The notes under the pieces were generated by a model. It did no database searches, was not told the origin of the DNA, and was given only the letters and a program-made list of their open reading frames with translations. Of a stretch of DNA of 39,201 nt, positions 34,907 to 39,201 are shown piece by piece. The position numbers and the translations under genes are program-made. Position 1 is the stretch's first letter. Each line of letters begins with the position of its first letter. Source of the stretch: Flavobacteriaceae bacterium (GTDB taxonomy: Bacteria > Bacteroidota > Bacteroidia > Flavobacteriales > Flavobacteriaceae); the NCBI GenBank assembly GCA_027081505.1, contig JALWKK010000088.1, positions 1 through 39,201 of the forward strand, in the 5' to 3' direction.

Positions 34907-35566
34907 TTAGCGGGTCAATTTTTTAAGATTTTTAATGGTTTCGGCAGGATTTTTAGAGCCAAACACAAAGCTACCTGCTACCAACACATCGGCTCCGCAA
35001 TTAACTAATTTTTTGGCATTTTGGTCGGTTACGCCACCGTCTATTTCGATTAAAGTAAGTGCATTTTTTTGAAGGATAAGATTCTTTAAATTCACTACTT
35101 TAGAATACGTGTTTTCAATAAATTTTTGCCCTCCAAAACCGGGATTTACACTCATTACACAAACAAGGTCTATATCTTGAATGGTATCTTCAAGAAGTGC
35201 AATATTGGTGTGCGGGTTTATAGCAACTCCGGCTTTCATTCCTTCCGACTTAATAGCTTGAATCGTTCTGTGTAAATGCGTACAGGCTTCGTAGTGTACC
35301 GTCAGGTAATTTACACCTAAGCCGGCAAATGTTTTTATATATCTGTCCGGATTTACAATCATTAAATGGGTGTCTAACGGCTTGGTTGCATGTTTTGAAA
35401 TGGCTTTAATTACAGGCATTCCAAATGAGATATTGGGTACAAAAACACCATCCATTATGTCTAAATGAAACCAATCTGCCGGACTTTGGTTTACCAAATC
35501 GATATCTTGTTTTAGGTTAGCAAAATCGGCTGCTAATATAGAAGGAGCAATGCGCACATCTTTCAT
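34907..35566 (-). CDS. rpe: Ribulose-phosphate 3-epimerase
   Basis: Rpe interconverts ribulose 5-phosphate and xylulose 5-phosphate in the pentose phosphate pathway. The 219-aa TIM-barrel protein has the N-terminal APSILAADFA, the metal and catalytic HLDIMDGVFVPN, the MSVNPGFGGQKF loop and the C-terminal IDGGV. It lies downstream of rpoD but has its own promoter and is separated from it by a terminator. Confidence 0.97.
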   Translation of the reverse strand: MKDVRIAPSILAADFANLKQDIDLVNQSPADWFHLDIMDGVFVPNISFGMPVIKAISKHATKPLDTHLMIVNPDRYIKTFAGLGVNYLTVHYEACTHLHRTIQAIKSEGMKAGVAINPHTNIALLEDTIQDIDLVCVMSVNPGFGGQKFIENTYSKVVNLKNLILQKNALTLIEIDGGVTDQNAKKLVNCGADVLVAGSFVFGSKNPAETIKNLKKLTR

Positions 35567-35582
35567 GTAGTATGATTTTTAA

Positions 35583-35613
35583 CAAAGGTAGAATAAAGTT
35601 TGGTATAAAAAAA
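35583..35613 (-). promoter_or_regulatory. Promoter of rpe
   Basis: TACCTTTG (35590-35583) matches TAnnTTTG exactly on the minus strand. A TTTT (35613-35610) lies 19 nt upstream at the -33 position, inside the T-tract of the preceding terminator. Confidence 0.55.
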
Positions 35614-35636
35614 ACCTCCGGTAATCAGCCGAAGGT
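35607..35636 (-). terminator. Intrinsic terminator after rpoD
   Basis: On the minus strand ACCTTCGG (35636-35629), a 7-nt loop and CCGGAGGT (35621-35614) form an 8-bp stem with one U-G pair, followed at once by a run of T. Confidence 0.75.
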
Positions 35637-35650
35637 CATTCATCAATCCG

Positions 35651-35690
35651 CCTGTTTTGATAAAGAAGTTTTAACGCTTCTTAAAACAGG
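35651..35690. repeat. Two-part hairpin in the rpoD 3' region
   Basis: CCTGTTTT (35651-35658) pairs with AAAACAGG (35683-35690), and AAGAAG (35663-35668) with CTTCTT (35677-35682). Together they form a 14-bp stem with a 4-nt bulge and an 8-nt loop. It lies between the rpoD stop and the terminator and would be part of the rpoD mRNA tail. Confidence 0.65.
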
Positions 35691-35709
35691 TCAAAAAAAG
35701 GTAAGAAGT

Positions 35710-36573
35710 TTACCCTAGGTAGGTTTTTAATATCTTACTCCTTGAAGTGTGTTTTAAGCGTCTAATGGCTTTTTCTTTGATTTGTCTCACACGTTCGCGT
35801 GTAAGATCAAAGGTTTCTCCGATTTCTTCAAGTGTCATAGGATGTTGATTGCCCAGTCCAAAATACAATCGTACTACGTCTGCTTCACGAGGTGTAAGTG
35901 TTTCCAAAGCTCGTTCAATTTCGGTACGAAGTGATTCGTGTAACAGGTTTTTGTCGGGGTTAGGCGACTCTCCACTACGAAGAACATCGTATAAATTTGA
36001 GTCTTCTCCTTCAACCAGTGGCGCATCCATAGATACATGGCGACCCGAGTTTTTCATCGATTCCTTAACATCGTTAATGGTCATATCCAACTCTTTTGCG
36101 ATTTCTTCGGCAGAAGGTGGTCGCTCATGTGCTTGTTCTAAATAAGCAAACATCTTATTGATTTTATTTATGCTACCTATTTTGTTAAGTGGCAACCGAA
36201 CGATACGTGATTGTTCGGCTAATGCCTGCAGGATAGATTGGCGTATCCACCATACGGCGTAGGATATAAATTTGAATCCTCTTGTTTCGTCAAAACGTTG
36301 TGCGGCTTTGATAAGTCCAAGATTTCCTTCGTTAATCAAATCGGGAAGTGTTAGCCCTTGGTTTTGGTATTGCTTTGCTACCGATACAACAAAACGTAAA
36401 TTGGCTTTGGTAAGTTTTTCTAAAGCGCGTTGGTCTCCGGCTTTAATCTTCTGTGCCAATTCTACTTCTTCTTCTGCGGTTATTAAATCAACTTTTCCTA
36501 TTTCTTGAAGATACTTGTCTAATGAAGCGGTTTCACGATTTGTAACCTGTTTGGTAATTTTGAGTTGTCTCAT
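35710..36573 (-). CDS. rpoD: Primary sigma factor RpoD/SigA, short Bacteroidetes form
   Basis: A 287-aa sigma-70 factor that directs RNA polymerase to the TTTG / TAnnTTTG promoters of this phylum. Region 1.2 starts at about residue 16 ([10 protein letters not shown]), region 2 holds the core-binding and -10-recognition segment ([29 protein letters not shown]), and region 4 ends with [18 protein letters not shown]. Region 1.1 is absent, as is usual for Bacteroidetes primary sigma factors. Upstream is rho, with a terminator between them. Confidence 0.97.
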   Translation of the reverse strand: MRQLKITKQVTNRETASLDKYLQEIGKVDLITAEEEVELAQKIKAGDQRALEKLTKANLRFVVSVAKQYQNQGLTLPDLINEGNLGLIKAAQRFDETRGFKFISYAVWWIRQSILQALAEQSRIVRLPLNKIGSINKINKMFAYLEQAHERPPSAEEIAKELDMTINDVKESMKNSGRHVSMDAPLVEGEDSNLYDVLRSGESPNPDKNLLHESLRTEIERALETLTPREADVVRLYFGLGNQHPMTLEEIGETFDLTRERVRQIKEKAIRRLKHTSRSKILKTYLG

Positions 36574-36660
36574 GTAAAGATGTGTGAATTTTTTGTTACT
36601 GTTTTCTTTTCGTATTTAGTTATACGTAAACGATTGGGTATTTGTTACAAAAAGTGTATA

Positions 36661-36695
36661 AAAAAATCCTGTAATTTTATAAACAGGATTTTTTT
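36661..36695. terminator. Bidirectional-looking intrinsic terminator after rho
   Basis: ATCCTGT (36666-36672) and ACAGGAT (36683-36689) form a 7-bp stem. It is flanked by an A-run on the left and a T-run on the right, so the stem extends by A-T pairs. On the minus strand it follows the rho stop codon by about 20 nt. Confidence 0.8.
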
Positions 36696-36715
36696 AGTGA
36701 TTTTAATTGGTATGA

Positions 36716-38338
36716 TTAACCATTCATAGAAATCAAAAACTCTTGGTTGTTTCTAGTTTGTTTAATTCTTTCATTAATAAATTCCATTGCTTCTATCGGG
36801 TTCATATCGGCAAGGTATTTACGAAGTACCCACATACGTTGTATGGTGTTTTCGTCTAGTAATAAATCGTCTCTACGTGTACTTGATGAGGTAAGGTCGA
36901 TGGCTGGGAAAATTCTTCGGTTAGATATTTTTCTATCTAATTGGAGTTCCATATTCCCGGTTCCTTTAAATTCTTCAAAAATTACTTCATCCATTTTAGA
37001 TCCGGTTTCGGTAAGAGCTGTTGCAATAATACTCAAGGAGCCTCCGCCTTCAATGTTACGTGCAGCTCCAAAGAAACGTTTGGGTTTGTGTAGGGCATTG
37101 GCATCTACACCACCGCTTAATATTTTTCCGCTAGCGGGTTGTACGGTGTTATAGGCACGAGCCAATCGGGTAATAGAATCGAGTAAAATAACAACGTCGT
37201 GTCCGCACTCTACTAAGCGTTTTGCTTTTTCTAAAACAATATTGGCAATACGCACGTGGTCTGTTGCTTCCTTATCAAATGTAGAGGCAACTACTTCTCC
37301 GCGTACATTGCGTTGCATATCGGTAACTTCTTCGGGGCGTTCGTCGATGAGTAAAATTATTTGATATACTTCGGGATGATTTGCGGCTATTGCGTTTGCA
37401 ATATCTTTTAGCAACATGGTTTTCCCGGTTTTGGGTTGAGAAACTATCATTCCCCTTTGTCCTTTTCCTATGGGTGCAAATAAATCTATGATTCGGGTAG
37501 AAATTGTACTTCTTCTTTCGGCAATATTAAATTTTTCTTGCGGAAAGAGCGGAGTAAGATGCTCAAAAGAAACACGATCTCTAACAACATTGGGGTTTTG
37601 TCCGTTTATTTTACTAATCTTGATCAAAGGGAAGTATTTTTCACCTTCTTTTGGTGGTCTTACTTCTCCTAATACCGTATCTCCGGTTTTTAACCCGAAA
37701 AGTCTGATTTGTGATTGTGAAACATAAATATCGTCCGGAGAGGATAGGTAATTATAATCGCTAGATCGTAAAAAACCATATCCGTCTTGCATAATATCCA
37801 AAACTCCTTCACTTTCTATAATGCCCTCAAACTCATAATCGGGTTGGCGGTAACGGTTGCGTGTATCTTTGTTACCGTTTTTACCATTCTTTTGATTTTG
37901 GTGTTGTTGCTTCGGTTGTTGGGTATTATGGTTTTGCTGTTCGCTTTTAGTCTTTTGGTTTTTCTTTCTGTTTTGATTATCTACTTTCTGGTTTTGTGAC
38001 GGGTTGTCTTTTTCTTCACTATTAGCTTCGGGAGTGGTTTTAATTTTTTCTTCAGAAGCATTGCCTTTAGGTTGGTTTTGATGCCTACCTTGATTTCTAC
38101 GGCGTTGTTGTTTGCTTTGATTTTTTTGTTGAGTTGGCTCTTCTGTTTTTTTAACTTCTGTAGCCGAAGTATCTTTAGTAACCTCTTGTACAGCTTTGGG
38201 GTTGGCTGCTTGATAATCTAATATTTGATATACTAAGTCTAATTTTTTTAAATAACGATATTTTGGTACTCCTAGTGTTTTTGCCAATTCTTGCAATTCG
38301 GGCAATTTTTTCGCTTTTAATTCTGAAATTTCAAACAT
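36716..38338 (-). CDS. rho: Transcription termination factor Rho with long Gln/Asn/Lys-rich insertion
   Basis: Rho is the hexameric RNA helicase that ends transcription. The 540-aa protein has an N-terminal SAP-like Rho domain (about 3-45), a low-complexity linker rich in Gln, Asn and Lys (about 51-165), a cold-shock RNA-binding domain (about 172-245) and the ATPase domain with Walker A QPKTGKT (301-307) and the [10 protein letters not shown] segment. E. coli Rho has 419 aa; the difference is almost all linker. Such insertions are known in Bacteroidetes Rho and can drive phase separation. Confidence 0.97.
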   Translation of the reverse strand: MFEISELKAKKLPELQELAKTLGVPKYRYLKKLDLVYQILDYQAANPKAVQEVTKDTSATEVKKTEEPTQQKNQSKQQRRRNQGRHQNQPKGNASEEKIKTTPEANSEEKDNPSQNQKVDNQNRKKNQKTKSEQQNHNTQQPKQQHQNQKNGKNGNKDTRNRYRQPDYEFEGIIESEGVLDIMQDGYGFLRSSDYNYLSSPDDIYVSQSQIRLFGLKTGDTVLGEVRPPKEGEKYFPLIKISKINGQNPNVVRDRVSFEHLTPLFPQEKFNIAERRSTISTRIIDLFAPIGKGQRGMIVSQPKTGKTMLLKDIANAIAANHPEVYQIILLIDERPEEVTDMQRNVRGEVVASTFDKEATDHVRIANIVLEKAKRLVECGHDVVILLDSITRLARAYNTVQPASGKILSGGVDANALHKPKRFFGAARNIEGGGSLSIIATALTETGSKMDEVIFEEFKGTGNMELQLDRKISNRRIFPAIDLTSSSTRRDDLLLDENTIQRMWVLRKYLADMNPIEAMEFINERIKQTRNNQEFLISMNG

Positions 38339-38511
38339 GTATTTTGATATATTTTAGTTTTTATTAATTGAATAAGAATGAAGAATAATTTTTTTCGAAA
38401 AATAATATTTTTGAAGAACAAATAGCTTTTGTGAGTAAAGCTATCGATTTGGTAGTGCAATAATACAACAAATATTTATTTTTTGAAGTTATTTTTTTAA
38501 AAAAGAAACTG

Positions 38512-38519
38512 TATTTTTG
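38512..38519 (+). promoter_or_regulatory. -7 promoter element of the DUF4293 gene
   Basis: TATTTTTG matches TAnnTTTG exactly, 23 nt before the start codon. A TTTG (38482-38485) is 26 nt upstream, further than usual. Confidence 0.5.
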
Positions 38520-38542
38520 CATCTCTTAATTAAAATGAAGTA

Positions 38543-38953
38543 ATGATTCAACGCATTCAAACAGTTTATTTGTTAGTTTCGGCACTGCTAATAACAGGGT
38601 TGTACTTTTGGTTTCCTGTTCAAGTTGGTAAGGATGCAGAGGTTCTTTTTGGTCCCGATCAGCCTCTAATTTTAGGGCTTATCATTGCCACTATTACACT
38701 TGCTGTTATTTCTATTTTTACTTTTAAAAAACGACAACATCAATTTGTGTTAAATCGTTTAAACATATTATTACATTTTGTATTACTGGGAGTTATCGTA
38801 TATCGATCGCTAATTTTATCCGGAGAAATTTTGATTTCCGAGAAGGGTATTGGGGCGCTTCTTCCTCTTATTTCTATCGTTTTTTTAGTGCTTGCAAATA
38901 AAGCCATTAAGAAGGATGAAGACCTCGTAAAATCTGTAGATAGATTACGATAA
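38543..38953 (+). CDS. DUF4293 family membrane protein
   Basis: A 136-aa protein with four membrane helices (about 5-23, 43-60, 70-88 and 101-118). The start MIQRIQTVYLL is characteristic of DUF4293, a Bacteroidetes family of unknown function that is usually found next to rho, as here (divergent). The C-terminal ANKAIKKDEDLVKSVDRLR is also typical. A strong terminator follows. Confidence 0.9.
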   Translation: MIQRIQTVYLLVSALLITGLYFWFPVQVGKDAEVLFGPDQPLILGLIIATITLAVISIFTFKKRQHQFVLNRLNILLHFVLLGVIVYRSLILSGEILISEKGIGALLPLISIVFLVLANKAIKKDEDLVKSVDRLR

Positions 38954-38976
38954 CCACACATCTTAGTATATGTAGT

Positions 38977-39007
38977 AAACCCCAAAAGGTTGCCTCTTTT
39001 GGGGTTT
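38977..39007. terminator. Strong bidirectional terminator between convergent genes
   Basis: AAACCCCAAAAG (38977-38988), a 7-nt loop and CTTTTGGGGTTT (38996-39007) form a perfect 12-bp stem followed by T residues. It serves the DUF4293 gene on the plus strand and the metallophosphoesterase gene on the minus strand. Confidence 0.9.
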
Positions 39008-39032
39008 TTGATTAATAAAAACGGTATAAAAA

Positions 39033-39201
39033 CTATCTTTTCATTTCGATAACTTCTAAGTTTTGAATGATTCCTTTATTAATGTCAAACCGAAGCATGG
39101 TACGCACTTTATGAAACCCTTGTTTTCCGACAGCACCGGGATTCATGTGTAGTAAACCCAGTTTTTTGTCATTCATTACTTTTAAAATATGTGAGTGACC
39201 A
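39033..39201 (-). CDS. Metallophosphoesterase (YfcE/MJ0936-like), 3' end only
   Basis: The last 56 codons of a gene entering from the right edge. The translation begins GHSHILKVMND and contains LLHMNPGAVGKQGFHKVRTM, then ends at TAG 39035-39033. The GHSH metal ligands and the NPGA motif identify the small metallophosphoesterase family of YfcE-like phosphodiesterases. The N-terminal metal site lies outside the window, so activity cannot be judged. Confidence 0.85.
   Translation of the reverse strand, partial: GHSHILKVMNDKKLGLLHMNPGAVGKQGFHKVRTMLRFDINKGIIQNLEVIEMKR

Noticed and set aside
36747-37154. Open frame of 135 codons antisense to rho
   Set aside because: A shadow of the conserved ATPase domain of Rho.

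Overview
The window is about 39.2 kb of AT-rich chromosomal DNA from a Bacteroidetes bacterium, most likely a Flavobacteriaceae member. The evidence is a type IX secretion plug protein, a very large S8 peptidase with calx-beta-type repeats, a fused CcoNO oxidase subunit, a short primary sigma factor without region 1.1, a Rho with a long Gln/Asn/Lys-rich insertion, a DUF4293 protein, A-rich leaders in place of Shine-Dalgarno sites, and several promoters matching the Bacteroidetes TTTG / TAnnTTTG pattern.

Layout. (1) 1-9914, minus strand: the six-gene nqrABCDEF operon (Na+-translocating NADH:quinone reductase), followed by a secreted S8 peptidase that runs off the left edge and has its own promoter. 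(2) 10079-11332: T9SS plug protein, then a 521-nt gap rich in inverted repeats. (3) 11854-20774, plus strand: a TetR repressor and a phenylacetate (paa) operon in the order paaE-A-B-C-D-G-H, a four-helix-bundle (S23/IVP-like) gene, paaI, paaJ. A perfect 18-bp palindrome overlaps the operon promoter. Palindromic repeats lie in three gaps between operon genes. paaK, paaZ and paaF are not in the window. (4) 20810-23178: a small accessory stretch with a secreted protein of unknown function, a solitary nuclease-like gene and a probable gene remnant. (5) 23179-33949: a Crp/Fnr regulator, the copper P-type ATPase CcoI, ccoS, ccoNO, ccoQ, ccoP, ccoG, ccoH and a TauE/SafE-like membrane protein, with hemN converging on them. 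This is a microaerobic respiration island. Three FNR-type boxes, each at the same distance from a -7 promoter element, link ccoI, ccoS-ccoNO and hemN. (6) 34067-39201: an unknown conserved protein, then housekeeping genes rpe, rpoD and rho (minus), DUF4293 (plus), and the 3' end of a metallophosphoesterase gene (minus).

Together the genes describe a respiring marine-type heterotroph. It has sodium-coupled NADH oxidation, a high-affinity cbb3 oxidase for low oxygen, an oxygen-independent haem step under the same regulator, and aerobic degradation of phenylacetate. No tRNA, rRNA, CRISPR array or intact transposase was seen.
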